Shown: positions 10,946 through 21,905 of the stretch, in pieces | How the letters are laid out: each line of letters starts with the position of its first letter | Numbering within the stretch: position 1 is the stretch's first letter | Made by a program: the position numbers and the translations under genes | Notes under the pieces: generated by a model | Databases searched by the model: none | What the model saw: only the letters and a program-made list of their open reading frames with translations | Told to the model about the DNA's origin: nothing | Origin: Pezicula radicicola | Lineage: Eukaryota; Ascomycota; Leotiomycetes; Helotiales; Dermateaceae | Assembly: GCA_003008705.1 (NCBI GenBank) | Contig: PDUO01000013.1 | Location: forward strand, 702,702-766,701 | DNA length: 64,000 bases | Direction of reading: 5' to 3'

Positions 10946-11395
10946 AATACAAAACCCTTAGAAATAATGGAGTTAATCGGAGCACGTAAGAGCGGAACGG
11001 AAAGACTTCAGCGCCGGAAAAGAAACTCCAGAATACCCAGCTTGAAACAAGGCGCCAAGGACGGATGAAAGAATGTCCGAAGGCTGCGCCCTCCCTTCTT
11101 CTCTTCGAAGAACTTTCTTATTTAGCTTTCCGCTAAATTTCGAATGCAAAAAGAAAGCAATACACGTGACCTTCCAGTGATTCTTCTAGAAAACCCGGAA
11201 CGGATTAAAAGTTAATCCGAACGGAACAACTAAAAGGCCGAAACCCACCACACACTCTCTCTTCGAAGGCACTGCATTATTACGGTAACTTACAGCTGGA
11301 ACCTCGGTCTCACACCAGAACGAACTTACAAACCAACGAACTAACGAGCCAACAAGCCAACGAGCCAACAAACTAATGAACTACAATGACCAACT
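10946..11395. other. repeat-rich spacer, no gene
   Basis: Contains a degenerate repeat copy (11078-11147) and near-tandem short units around 11335-11380 (AACGAGCCAACAAGCC-like). No coding region recognised before the CCCH pseudogene stop. Confidence 0.6.
11101..11147. repeat. dispersed repeat, copy D
   Basis: CTCTTCGAAGAACTTTCTTATTTAGC... resembles 10846-10894 with several substitutions and a small deletion. Confidence 0.7.
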
Positions 11396-12918
11396 TCAAT
11401 TCCTGTCAACAGAGTGCATCTCTGGTGTAAAACGACAACCTTTCCCAATCCTCGCACACGCTCTATCGGGACACTGATGTCCAAACAAACATTTTTTATC
11501 CTCGCAATGGAGCCCAGAAGAACACGGTGCCTGGCGTGCGAGCAATCGCCGAGCTTCAATCCCTTTCTCATCAAGCCTGGCTCCATGTATGAAGATACAA
11601 CCTGGATAAGTGCACTCCCCCAGAATATGAAACGGGTTGCAGAGTTTCTTGTCTCTCAGAACCCACACGAGTGATTGGGGTGGACTGATAACGGCATCAA
11701 GACGCTGGCCCCTACCATTTTTCAGCAATAGATAATTCCTACGTGCGGGAACAGTCACTGAGAGGTCAGAGGCGTCGTCTGGTCTGACCGCCGCGGCATC
11801 GACAGGACTTGCAATAGCAGCGTAGCTAAGTGCATTTGAAATTGGAGTGGTAAGCGGCGTCTTGGAGAATAATACTCTTCGGGGTGGTAGTTTTGTGTCT
11901 AAAGATATCTGGGAAACACGCAACGAGGAACTTGTCTTTTAGTCCCGCCAGCTCTTTCACAAATAGAGGTCCTTCAATCAGGATGATTCGCTTGTTCTTC
12001 GAATTATCCCCTACATAGGGCTGGAGAAGTCGCGCGTAACCATTCTCGGCAGACCCGCCGAAGATAACCGTATCGTAGTCGAACCATGCTGAGGTGAGTG
12101 TTAGATATTGTCTCTCTCCTATTAGAGCTGCAGGGGCCATAGAACGTTAACTTACCTTTCAGCTTGGAATCCGCGCATTCTTTCCCATCGCCAGCATCTA
12201 CGAAGTCACCCATAGATGTCCCATGTTGAAACCACGAACGAACGTATCAAGATCAGCTGTACTATCCAGAATCTTGCTGTGATAGTAGGTTGATGCTAAA
12301 CCCTTCATGTTCGCATATATACGGACTCTGATTTGGATGTTGTTTGGTAAGTCAAGCTCGTTTGACACATACTCGCACACTTTGCTCCTCAGATGGTGGG
12401 CCGCCTCCATACCTCCTTCTTTCGCAGATTTCACAAAGCGATCGACGAACTGTAAAGATGTAGCAGTGAGCAATTATACTTCGAATGGTGCCTATGTAAT
12501 TGGTTAGGATATAATGAATAATTACTTACTGGCATAGAATCACCATCAATCAATACTGAAACAAAGCTGTTAGAACGCTTCGCACGCAGTCAATAACCAG
12601 ATCCTAAGGAGTAATGTTTGGAGAGGCGTACGATCCCCTCTTCCATCTTCTTAAGCTTCATCTGAACATCATAGTGCTTTGATTGGTACAATTTAGTAGT
12701 CTCTTGTTCACGTTCAAGATGCCACTTTTTCTCCGTGAGACCACGTTCCAACTCCTTAACTTCACTGATTAGATCCTATAAGTAAAGAGCTCTGTTAACA
12801 TACATCTGCGAACCAGAGAACAGTTATCTGAGCAACTAACATCTATAACTTTGTCCTTCCCAGGATCCACCTCTTTCAATCTGTTGAACCGCTCTTCATA
12901 AACTTCAACAGACACCAT
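11396..12918 (-). pseudogene. CCCH zinc-finger / DUF7923-type protein, broken by two frameshifts
   Basis: Pieces of one fungal protein occur in order on the minus strand. A coiled-coil N-terminus (from the ATG at 12918, MVSVEVYEERFNRLKE) is followed by VLIDGDSMP and then, after an intron, FVDRFVKSAKEGGMEAAHHL through TFVRGFNMGH. Next come DFVDAGDGKECADSKLK and, after an intron, WFDYDTVIFGGSAENGYARLL. The C-terminus has RKLCNPFH-like CCCH segments (CNPFHILGECTYPGCIFIH, CSSGLHCEDKKCLFGH, CRFTPEMH). Introns between pieces have GT-AG ends. Two breaks cannot be spliced away: near 12215-12225 (after FNMGH, the frame shifts before GDFVDAG) and near 11907-11911 (PDIFR to TKLPPRR, one extra base). Family members are putative nucleic-acid-binding proteins of unknown role. 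The gene is probably dead, unless the breaks are sequencing errors. Confidence 0.75.
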
Positions 12919-13580
12919 AGCTGCGAACTCCAAACAGCACACAATAACCACCAACAACACTATCACGAATCTATATTACAACAGAGATGTAGGGGAAGAG
13001 TGAAGAGGACTCAACTTCGCTCGACGATCGAGGCTCCTCGCACCATATAGCGTTGGGTAAGCTACTCGTTGTTCCCTTGAGAGGGAGCGCAATGGGTCTA
13101 GCCACCAGTGCCCCGCGCCTGCTGCCCCGCGTGCTCTTACGCCACACACGTGACTAGGCCTGAGAATCATGGCTGAATAAAGTATAGCGAGCCTAGGCGT
13201 GAACATAGTAAATGTATCTCGGCTAATATACATTACTAAGCACTGAAACATGTGAACCCCCCTCATCGTACCGGCGTAACTCCCGGACTACATTCTTTTC
13301 CTTTCTGAGTGTCTTTAAAATTTGGAGCCATATTATTTCGCGATAGGACCTTTCCTTAAGTGCTCCGAATTTTAAAAAGACACTAAAAGTCGCGATTAAA
13401 CAGGGGGGGACAGCGGAAGCGGCGATCAGTGGCATAAATGAAACGATCGACAGTATAACAACCGTACTCTTTTTTTTTGTTACTAAGTGGTCTCCTTAGG
13501 GACAAATAGTTAAAGAAAGTAGTATATGAATAACAACTTCGTAGACTTGCCAAAAAAAAAATTCTGATTCTAAAACTATA
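12919..13580. other. right inner flank of the island, contains a hairpin
   Basis: No gene recognised. A 77-bp imperfect inverted repeat lies at 13308-13384. A T-run is at about 13471 and an A-run at about 13553. The stretch ends at the right terminal inverted repeat. Confidence 0.55.
13308..13384. repeat. imperfect inverted repeat / hairpin
   Basis: Arm 1 (13308-13328, AGTGTCTTTAAAATTTGGAGC) pairs with arm 2 (13362-13384) apart from a 2-bp length difference and one mismatch. The loop is 33 bp. It may be a small MITE-like relic. Confidence 0.7.
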
Positions 13581-13626
13581 GATTCGTCTCGTTACAGGGG
13601 GCGTCTCGGCACGCAGGGAGAGACGT
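13581..13626. repeat. right terminal inverted repeat
   Basis: 46 bp, inverted copy of 4267-4312 with one mismatch. It ends GAGACGT and is followed directly by TA (13627-13628). Confidence 0.85.
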
Positions 13627-13628
13627 TA

Positions 13629-13951
13629 CCCAAGTTCACATTGAGTAGTAACTGAATAGATACCTATGCTACTCTTCACTTTCTTTCCTTCTTTCTTTCT
13701 TTCTAGCTTTATTAGCTAGGCAAGGTACTGACTGTACTTCGTACCTAACATATTTATTTCCCTTGGAGTTTGGGTCCACTCAGGAGAAGTACGGAGGGTA
13801 CCTGACGTGTCACGCTCACGTGCTTTTTGCCGCCCGCAGCAGTCCAACGTCACCAGCGCTAACCTGATGAACCTCTCCATAATTGTACAAAGAGCTTGAC
13901 ACTCCATCATCAACATCCACTACTACCGTATTCATTGCTACAGCCGCAAAG
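13629..13951. promoter_or_regulatory. TMS1 upstream region with CTTT microsatellite
   Basis: Between the island and the TMS1 start. A pyrimidine tract of CTTT/CCTT units lies at about 13679-13706, as is common in fungal promoters. Start and TATA position are not identifiable with confidence. Confidence 0.4.
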
Positions 13952-15509
13952 ATGGGCGCTTTACTATCTTTGCCGCTGCTTGCTGTGCCAAGTATGGGCA
14001 CTGTAAGTCATTCTCTCTGTCCAAGGAAATCCAGAAGAGCATCAAGGCAACTAACATCTTTCTGCAGCTCATCACCTTCGCAGCGAGCTGTTGCGGTGCA
14101 GCAACTTGCTCTGCAGTGTGTAGCGCATGCGGGAAATGTGGCAACAGGTGGGATAGAAGTCCTATCAATATTCATAGAACGAACACTGATCACGTCGCAG
14201 CGTCGCCACTCGTATTGCCTACGCCCTCATCCTACTCATAAACTCCATTCTATCATGGATTATGCTTACACCATGGGCCATCAAGAAACTGGAACACTTG
14301 ACACTAGATTATATGAAGATCAGCTGCCCGGAAGGAGAGTGTTACGGATGGGTCGCTATTCACAGGATTAACTTTGCCCTCGGCATCTTTCACATCATTA
14401 TGGGAGTGATTCTTCTTGGCGTCAACAACTCGAAGAACCCGCGAGCGACTATTCAGAATGGCTTTTGGGGTCCCAAGATTATTGCGTGGCTGGCCCTCAT
14501 TGTGGTGTCTTTTCTCATCCCAGACGGATTTTTCTTTGTCTGGGGCAACTATATTGCCTTTGGAGGCGCTATGCTCTTCCTCCTACTCGGCCTTATTCTT
14601 CTTGTGGACCTTGCGCATTCATGGGCCGAATACTGTCTCGATCAGATTGACAGTACTGATTCCCGCGTTTGGAGAGGCATTCTGATAGGGTCGACATTGG
14701 GAATGTATGCTGCTTCTTTAGCCATGACTATCCTTCAGTACATCTTCTTCGCGTCAAGCGGCTGTTCTATGAACCAAACTGCGATTACTCTAAACTTGAT
14801 ACTCTTGATCTTAGTGTCAGGTGTCTCGGTACATCCTGCGATCCAGGAATACAACCCAAAAGCAGGACTTGCTCAGTCAGCGATGGTTGCTGTATACTGC
14901 ACGTACCTCACCATGTCAGCAGTCTCCATGGAACCTGATGACAAGCACTGCAATCCTCTTGTACGAAGTGGAAGAGCAACACGAACAACGTCAATCGTTC
15001 TTGGTGCCATTGTTACTATGCTTACTGTCGCGTACACAACTACCAGAGCCGCTACACAAGGAGTAGCTCTGGGAGGAAAGGGCAAGAGCATCAAGTTGCC
15101 AGATGATGACGAGCATGATCTTGTCACTCAACAGCCAAATAGCCGTCGGGATATGCGTGCCGCAGCCCTTCGTCAGGCAGTCGAGGAAGGAAGTTTGCCA
15201 GCGGATGCTCTTCTGGACGACGATGATGACAGTGACAGTGGGAATACGGCGAGAGATGACGAGAGATCATCGACACAATACAACTACACTCTTTTCCATG
15301 TCATTTTCTTCTTGGCAACTGCTTGGGTTTCAACTCTTCTAACAATGAACATCGAAGAGTCAACCAAAAACGGCGCTGACTTTGCACCGGTTGGAAGGAC
15401 TTACGCTGCTAGTTGGATCAAGATTGTTAGCGCATGGATTTGCTATGGTATTTACACTTGGACACTTGTTGCACCCGTTGTTCTTCCTGATCGATTTGAC
15501 TTCAATTGA
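13952..15509 (+). CDS. TMS1: serine incorporator (SERINC/TDE1 family) membrane protein
   Basis: join(13952..14002,14068..14147,14201..15509), 479 residues. Both introns are GT-AG and phase-correct. Exon 1 gives MGALLSLPLLAVPSMGT; exon 2 is the cysteine-rich LITFAASCCGAATCSAVCSA segment; exon 3 carries most of the roughly ten membrane helices. Family landmarks seen: NSILSWIMLTPW, GVNNSKNPRATIQNG, FWGPKIIAWL, and the C-terminal pair FFLATAWVSTLLTMN and ASWIKIVSAWICYGIYTWTL. An acidic cytosolic loop (LLDDDDDSDSG) precedes the last two helices, as in fungal Tms1. Homologues sit in endomembranes and the vacuole and have been linked to serine and lipid handling; more recent work describes scramblase-type activity. 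Length matches yeast Tms1 (473). Confidence 0.93.
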
Positions 15510-16981
15510 AGTCAAAACGGACTGGGTCAAAGCAGTGTTGTTTAGTAATAATTCAGTTTCTTTGAGTTGATTGAAAACATTGTTCTTGACATTTTAAAGT
15601 TTTCGGTATTGCAACGCAAAGAGCATCCTAGCCTATGATATTCACAACGCCTCTGCGTGCTAAGCCATACAATTAAGCGAAATAACCTGCTAAAGCCTAG
15701 GAGAGTTCAACATAGATAAAAACTTTGTCTACGTTTTAGCGTCACGCAATTCAGAAGCGTTACTGCAGTTTAAAAGGAACTGCGCCGGGTATGTCTTAAG
15801 GCTTCTTTTGCCCCAAGAAAAGAGATAAAGCGGAGAAAAAGAATCATCAGCTGTATTACCAACACGGAGGCTAGGTAGCTGTCGTAGCATTGAGGCGAGA
15901 AGTATATGTCTCTTGGTTATTTTATAATGCTTCCAGGTGATGACGTTGGGGCTTCTTATAAGGCTTGATTTGACTTTGATTAGAAAATATGCTGGTTAGA
16001 TTACAACGTTGGGATGGTTTAACTTCAGTATCTGTTTGATTCTCAATATTCTAGTATGATGTGTCACATGCTTAGCTTCAAACTCGTGAACTGCCTGGCG
16101 GCAAGATAGAATGCGCTATTAGTAAACTGGGGTAGTCGTAGCTCTTTACCAAATATCTTGAAGCAGTGTATCGCTGTTGGGGAATAGCTTGAAAAGGTGA
16201 AGTGGGAAGGAACATCTTGAGTTCGAAGATACGTGGTAGATGCTCTGAGTAGGCTTTACCTATTGAATAGGTAGGTATTATGAGTGCTGTTCTTCTATGA
16301 AATCTTATCTTTGTTGGAGGACATTTAGCTACCTAGTCTGCAGCGATCTCTCTACTGTTTTCTTAAAATGTTTCTAGGATACTATGGGAATCGTTCTTGA
16401 AATTTGTTATACTACAACTGTGAAGGGGTTGTAGGTAATAGTTCTATCTCAATTCTAAATGGCTTGACCTTATTATACTTAGTGTTAAGTTAAGGCGCTC
16501 AATATGGCCCTGCTCTATAATTATAACCTGCTACTTTATTTTGACCCCAAACCTAATATCTATAGCTTAAGATTAATTTAATTATACTCCGTACACACAG
16601 ATAGGATTTTATTTCTAGATATATTTTTATGTACGAAAAAGTGGTTTTGATGAGTGTAAGTCATCGATTAGTTACCAAGTAGAACTTTCAACTCCGTAGC
16701 TTCCAAATTAAAAGAGGAAGGATATCGGTGGGCGAGGGCAAGACTTCCTTCAAACTACGTACCTATGATTCAACTCTAAGTGACCAAAGCACCTTCTTCT
16801 AAAAGATAGCGAGATAGATGATTTATCTACAACTATCAGCATACATCTTAAACCAATCCCCCAAAACACCAACCNNNNNCCCCCCCCAAACATCTCTATA
16901 CAGTAATTCAGATCCTGCACCGCAATATTCAATAACTATACCTCATCAACCCACGACTCGAAAATCGTACACCGAGGACCA
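15510..16981. other. gene-poor AT-rich region with assembly gap
   Basis: About 1.5 kb downstream of TMS1 with no recognisable gene. Composition is AT-rich and stop-dense in all frames. It includes the 5-N gap at 16875-16879. Confidence 0.6.
16875..16879. other. assembly gap (5 N)
   Basis: Five N bases next to a run of C. This is probably an unresolved homopolymer or low-quality join, so real gap length is unknown. Confidence 0.95.
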
Positions 16982-17491
16982 ATGGCCGCACACAGGCCCG
17001 TACAACCAAGAAAGGTCGCATCGAAAGGAAGAGGTAGATTCGCACAACTGCAAATACTATATCTGGGATACAGATATCTATGTACTATAAGCAAACACCA
17101 CGACACCAAAGACGAGGCGGACGAACTGAGGGCAAGAAAAGAGATATTTCAAGAGATCGAGAAGAAAAGAGAAGAAGAAGCGAGGAGACAGAAATTTAGA
17201 GAGCAAGCGGAAGCGAATAAGCGTTTACAGCAAGAGCGAGCAGCGAAGGGGTTTAAAGCTATACGGAGAAGAGATGAACAACCGAAGAGTGTGAGTGAGC
17301 AGATTGAGAGGCTGAAGAATGGAGGGAGGCGAAATGATGGTGAGGCTGGTTGTTATTCTCTGTGTGAACCGGATGGGAAGATGTTGAGCAAGACAGGACC
17401 GGGTCCTTTGAGATGTAAATTGGAGGAGATTCTTGCGAGGGGTAAGAGGGAGAAAGTGGAACGATTGAAAAATAGAGGAGAGAAGAAATAA
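16982..17491 (+). CDS. hypothetical charged coiled-coil protein (uncertain)
   Basis: A 169-codon frame whose second half is strongly alpha-helical and charged (KEIFQEIEKKREEEARRQK, then NKRLQQERAAKGFKA) and ends with KLEEILARGKREKVERLKN. The first 35 codons look less protein-like and could be 5' leader or contain an unrecognised intron. The family is not recognised. The nearby gap (16875-16879) may hide an upstream exon. Low repeat content and the clean helix pattern argue for a real gene; absence of any known domain argues against certainty. Confidence 0.35.
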   Translation: MAAHRPVQPRKVASKGRGRFAQLQILYLGYRYLCTISKHHDTKDEADELRARKEIFQEIEKKREEEARRQKFREQAEANKRLQQERAAKGFKAIRRRDEQPKSVSEQIERLKNGGRRNDGEAGCYSLCEPDGKMLSKTGPGPLRCKLEEILARGKREKVERLKNRGEKK

Positions 17492-18183
17492 AGTGATGCA
17501 GGATCAGTGTCGTATGAAGTGGAGGTCCTGTCGACTAAGTGGGACGAGCACCGAAGATTGGGCTTCGGAAAGGATGAAGGGGTGGTTAAGAGCAATAATG
17601 ATAGCGAAGTTGTTAAGAGGAGAAGTCGGATGTTACAGCTTTTACACACTTTCCAGAGATGTGGGTACATATTCTTGAGCGTGCTAATGAAAGATATCAC
17701 GTCTTCCATTTCCTGCGATGTTGATAAAATTCAGAAAAAGATTCGACTAATAGATTGCACATGATTAATGTAGTATCGCCTCTGCTAAGAAATGAGTGAC
17801 ACCTAGGTTATTAAGCTTATTTCTGTAGTACTGTAGGGTTCAATTGGCCTTACAAAGGACGCAACAAGCACAAATTATACTTATTAGGTACAGGATGGAA
17901 TGCCTGCGAAATCCTTTGCTCTGAGTCTTGAGTGGCATTACTGGCTTTTTAGCCTTTGCTCGTAATATCTATCCGCTGAGGATTTCAAACACGTCAAGCC
18001 AACCTACTTTTCATAAGTATTCGATATGAATTGTACTAATTTCAAATCATGTCTTTAATCTCTTTTTGTTCATAGCTACTTAGAGAACACAGTAGCACTT
18101 TTTTCTCTCCCGTGAATTTTTTTTTAAACATAAACCCATTTCGCTAAACGCCTCAAAATATGCCATTGTCATGAAAAGCTAGG
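17492..18183. other. spacer, 3' flank of cystathionine beta-lyase
   Basis: No gene recognised between the coiled-coil frame and the cystathionine beta-lyase stop. Confidence 0.55.
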
Positions 18184-19591
18184 TTATATGGCGTCAGAAA
18201 CTTCTATTGGTACATCGGCAAGTGCTTGCGCAGATCCTGTGGCATGGAATCCATCTGCAGTAATAGTGACCGCTCCTGCTTGAACAAGCTGTGAAATATT
18301 AGAATAAGGCAAGGAATTTTTAGACAGGGAAACGTACTGCTCGGCTCAAATCATCAATCAAGTCATCTGGATCCTCAATACCAACACAAAGTCTAATAAT
18401 GTCCTCGGGCATCTTTCTCTCCTTTCTTGTCTTTGCATCAATGCTAGCATGACTCATCTGGCAAGGCATACTGATCAAACTGTTAACGCAACCAAAACTG
18501 ACACTAATACCCCAGAGCCGTGCTGCTTCAACTATCCTCTCAGAAAGAACGGCATCACCAGTTTCAAAAGACAAAACGGCGCCCGCGCCGCGTGCCATGG
18601 ACCAGTGCAAATCGTACTGAGGGTGAGACTTGAGACCTGGATATCGTACCCGGAAGCCATGTGACTCGAGGAACTCGGCAATTCTCTGCGCATTTGCCTG
18701 TTGCTTGTCCATACGAATGGCCAACGTCTTGATACCTCTCATGAGCAGGAATGAGTCATTAGGTGATAGACCGCAACCAGTGGAGTTGATTGTAAAATAC
18801 ATCTTATCTCCAATGGCTGGGTCATTAAAAGCCAACACTCCTGCCATAATATCGTGATGCCCGGACAAATATTTTGTTCCTGACTCGTAAACGATATCTG
18901 CACCGAGGTCAAGTGGGTTACAGAGCATCGGCGAGAGCATGGTGTTATCGACCACAACTAAAGCTTTTGCGTTTGCATCGTGAACCATTTTCGCAATGGA
19001 TGGAATGTCGACAATCTTGATTAGAGGGTTTGTCGGACTTTCGAGAAGCACCATTGCAGTTTTGCTAGAGACTACTTCCTTTACTCTTTGGGGCTCAGTC
19101 GTATCGACGTGGTGGACGATGATGCCATGATTCGCAGCCATATATGTCAACAAGCGGTTGGTACCTCCATACAAATCGTCTCCCGTAATGACTTCGTCTC
19201 CTGGTCGTAGAACGCGCGTGATGACATCCAAAGCTCCCATGCCAGACCCGACCACCAATGCCCTCGTCGCATTCATAATCTTCGCTAAATGTCGTTCCAA
19301 GTGTGTTCGTGTAGGATTGCCTGAGCGTGTGTAGTCGTACTCATTGCCTCCTCCTGCCGAAGTTTGCTTGAAGGTCGCAGATTGATAGATGGGAATACTC
19401 GAGGCACCATATTGGTCCTTGCTCTCTGTATATACTAGCTCAGTCGCCAATGCGTATTTCCTGCCATTCCGCGGGCTCGAAGGTGCTGGAGACGGCGGAA
19501 GATTGTGTCCATCGAGGTCGATGTGTGCGAATCCTTTACTGATAGCTTTGCCAGCTCCAGGACCTTGAGATGGCCCTGGCGGTGTAGACAT
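18184..19591 (-). CDS. STR3: cystathionine beta-lyase (PLP enzyme)
   Basis: complement(join(18184..18288,18338..19591)), 452 residues, with one 49-nt intron close to the 3' end giving ..SRALVQAGAVT. The Cys/Met-metabolism PLP fold is complete: DYTRSGNPTR (86-95), SGMGALDV, DDLYGGTNRL, VVVDNT (Asp/Asn around 215-216), and the Schiff-base lysine K240 in YESGTKYLSGHHD. The family cleaves cystathionine to homocysteine, pyruvate and ammonia in methionine synthesis; Aspergillus metG is the same enzyme. The CGLSPNDSFLLMRG and FGCVNSLISMPCQMSHAS signatures favour beta-lyase over gamma-lyase. The first 45 residues are Pro/Ser-rich and variable. Start at 19591 is the first in-frame ATG before the conserved core. 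Confidence 0.92.
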
Positions 19592-21905
19592 TGTTGTGCT
19601 TGGAGTTCCTGTCGAATTTGAGGGTGGCGGGGTTGTAAAAAGACGGATGACGTGCCGAGGTGGTAGACGGTAAGACTTTGATATCCAGAATCTCTATGTA
19701 GGGGGAGGTTGCCCTCAATTGATGATTTATAGATTTGATGAAGTGTTTGTGTGAGCTTCTACAAAAAGAAAAGTTAACAGAGCACCTCAGCTCGTCGTGT
19801 CCCTGAGCCATCGTCCGCCTATCGGCGAGTCACACAACCTCAATTACTAGGGTCGCGGTGTTGCAAACGTGGGGTACAAATGTCGTGATTGACCCTCATA
19901 ATTCAGGCATGCATGGATCGGAGGACACAAGAAGAATACCAGCACTCTATCAGTCCTTTCTTCCAAGAACTTGAATCCTTTTACCGTTCTGATATTCATT
20001 AGTTCTCCTCCCTTCTATTCTGTTACCAACCTCCATACCAACCTCCCACTGGTACTTCACGACCCTTTCTGTGAAAGTGATGTTTTCGTCTGAAGTTTTG
20101 GAGCTGAGGAGAGGCTTGTTGGTAGGGGATCTCAAGTGAGGGCTCATATTGGACGCGGTAGTCTATTGTCTCAAATTTTCCTCGCTGTCCTCAAGCAGTT
20201 TCGTCGACCATTGTGTTATCTTGCCATGTGGCTTCTTTGTCATGGCTATCAAAATCCATTGTATAACGAACAATTTTGTTGTACATCGGATCATAACTGT
20301 CACCCATCGTACCGGCTGGCATCGTGTTAAGAGCCCCGTCAGGATGGATCTCGCCAGCTTGAGAATACGGTCCTAAGAGTGTTTCTTGACGGATAATTAG
20401 GCGGACCGGTGGCATGGCTCTGTCACTGTTGATGTGAGCCACTTCGTTCTGTGCGCTATCTTGGCCCGGTTGTTCGATGGCCCTCTCATGCTTCTTCGGT
20501 GTAATATGTCATTCCTTAACGGCGGTGGAATAGCTTTTGCTCGAGGAACCTTTCGGACTGTTGTTTTTGTGACAAAAAAGTTAGTGACGTATCATCTTTA
20601 GTTTGTTTTGCGCTTCAACTTCGCCTTTTTCTTGACAATTTTGTAGCCCTGGGAGGCTGCTCTCATGTTCCGCCGATATTAGTATCGTGGGGACAACGTC
20701 AACAGACCTAGATGAAAGGCAGGGACGGAAATGTAGGATGATAATGAAAATAATAGGGCTTGGAAGTATATACCAAGATGTTGTCCTTCCAGGCCTGACT
20801 ACTTTGTCTGTTGAATTTTCAACTGAGGAGGGGTTAATCACCAACTTATAGATCTGAGTATGTTCAAGTATATGTGCTCGTCCAGCCTTGAGAATGATTC
20901 CGTCTCTTCCTAAGAATTGCCTTACAGGCCTTTGTATGCAGTCGGTCAATGAAAGCACAAATAACAAATTATACTCTATCTTCATTTGCTTTCTGCGTTC
21001 TAAGAAGCGATGACATTGGCTGCAACTGTCAAGGTGAGTGCTTTTCAGTGCTCTATCTATCATTCAGCGTGGTCAGCAAGAAATCTCGAGATGGGAAAGA
21101 TAGTCAGATAATTGACTAGATCAGTCCTGTGTTAGTACTGTTGCCTCACTATGTGCTGCTTCTTCTTAAGTCGGCAAGGGCACCTTTCAATGCTACGTGC
21201 TGTATTTGCAAGGGCAGATACCTAGGTATAATCTCGGTGAATTCCCCGAGTGTGCTTATCATACTGACTTTCTACTCTAGGTAGGTGCAATTCGGAAGCT
21301 TCTACTATAATTTCATAAAAGGGATTATTTAAGCAAATCGGGGTATCTTTAGCGTTCTTCTTTTTATTTACTTTGTCTGCAGGCCAAAAACCTGGAGAAT
21401 CGCTTGCATTAGGGGCTGGCTCGTATTTCGGCCACATATCCATTCTCAATTGGAGCCCTCGCCTTACTTCGCCTAGGAAGAATGCTGTATCAGCTACTTG
21501 CCTTCATCCTAGCCATCACCGAGTAGAAAAACCAAGTTTCTGCCTTCGCCATTACTACTGCATAATGGGGGTTTATTTCTTGGAATTACCATTTGCAAGT
21601 CTGTCAAGACCCAGTCCAAGGGTGCCTCAAAATACGACAAAGAGGAGATTGGACGAATGTGATTCCCCCCAACAGCCAGAAAAATCGAGGCCCAGAGGAC
21701 AGGTATTCGGTAGCAATGAATTCGGGTGGAGTTACCACTACTCCAGTTGCATGGCTGTTGAAGGCTTGGTAGGTAGGAAATTAACGCAGTTTAAACAAAA
21801 ACGTGCTATGACATTGCATGCTGTGTAATCTCTATGCCGCTCACGTCCCCTATAAACGCCCTTCCAACCCATATGATACAATTCACCAGCCAACCAATAA
21901 AATCA
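19592..21905. other. 2.3-kb intergenic, no gene assigned
   Basis: Two small minus-strand frames (19950-20147 and 20191-20442) and longer frames at 20581-21063 (minus) and 21373-21828 (plus) have no recognisable motif and no clear splice connection. A small unrecognised gene cannot be excluded around 19950-20442. Confidence 0.45.

Larger units (their letters stand above)
4267..13626. mobile_element. putative 9.36-kb Fot1/pogo-like element or nested island bounded by TIRs
   Basis: Bases 4267-4312 and 13581-13626 are the same 46-bp sequence in opposite orientation, with a single mismatch. Each copy is immediately preceded on its outer side by TA (4265-4266 and 13627-13628). Fot1/pogo (Tc1-mariner) elements insert at TA and carry inverted repeats of about this length (44 bp in Fot1), and an intact pogo-type transposase lies inside. 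Typical elements are about 2 kb, so 9.36 kb implies captured cargo, nested insertions, or two unrelated element ends. Contents: transposase, HET gene, SesA fragment, CCCH pseudogene and degenerate repeats. Confidence 0.5.

Noticed and set aside
20581..21063. 160-codon minus-strand frame
   Set aside because: No recognisable motif, irregular composition and no supporting splice structure.
21373..21828. 151-codon plus-strand frame
   Set aside because: No domain and lies in the 3' flank of MSP1; judged accidental.
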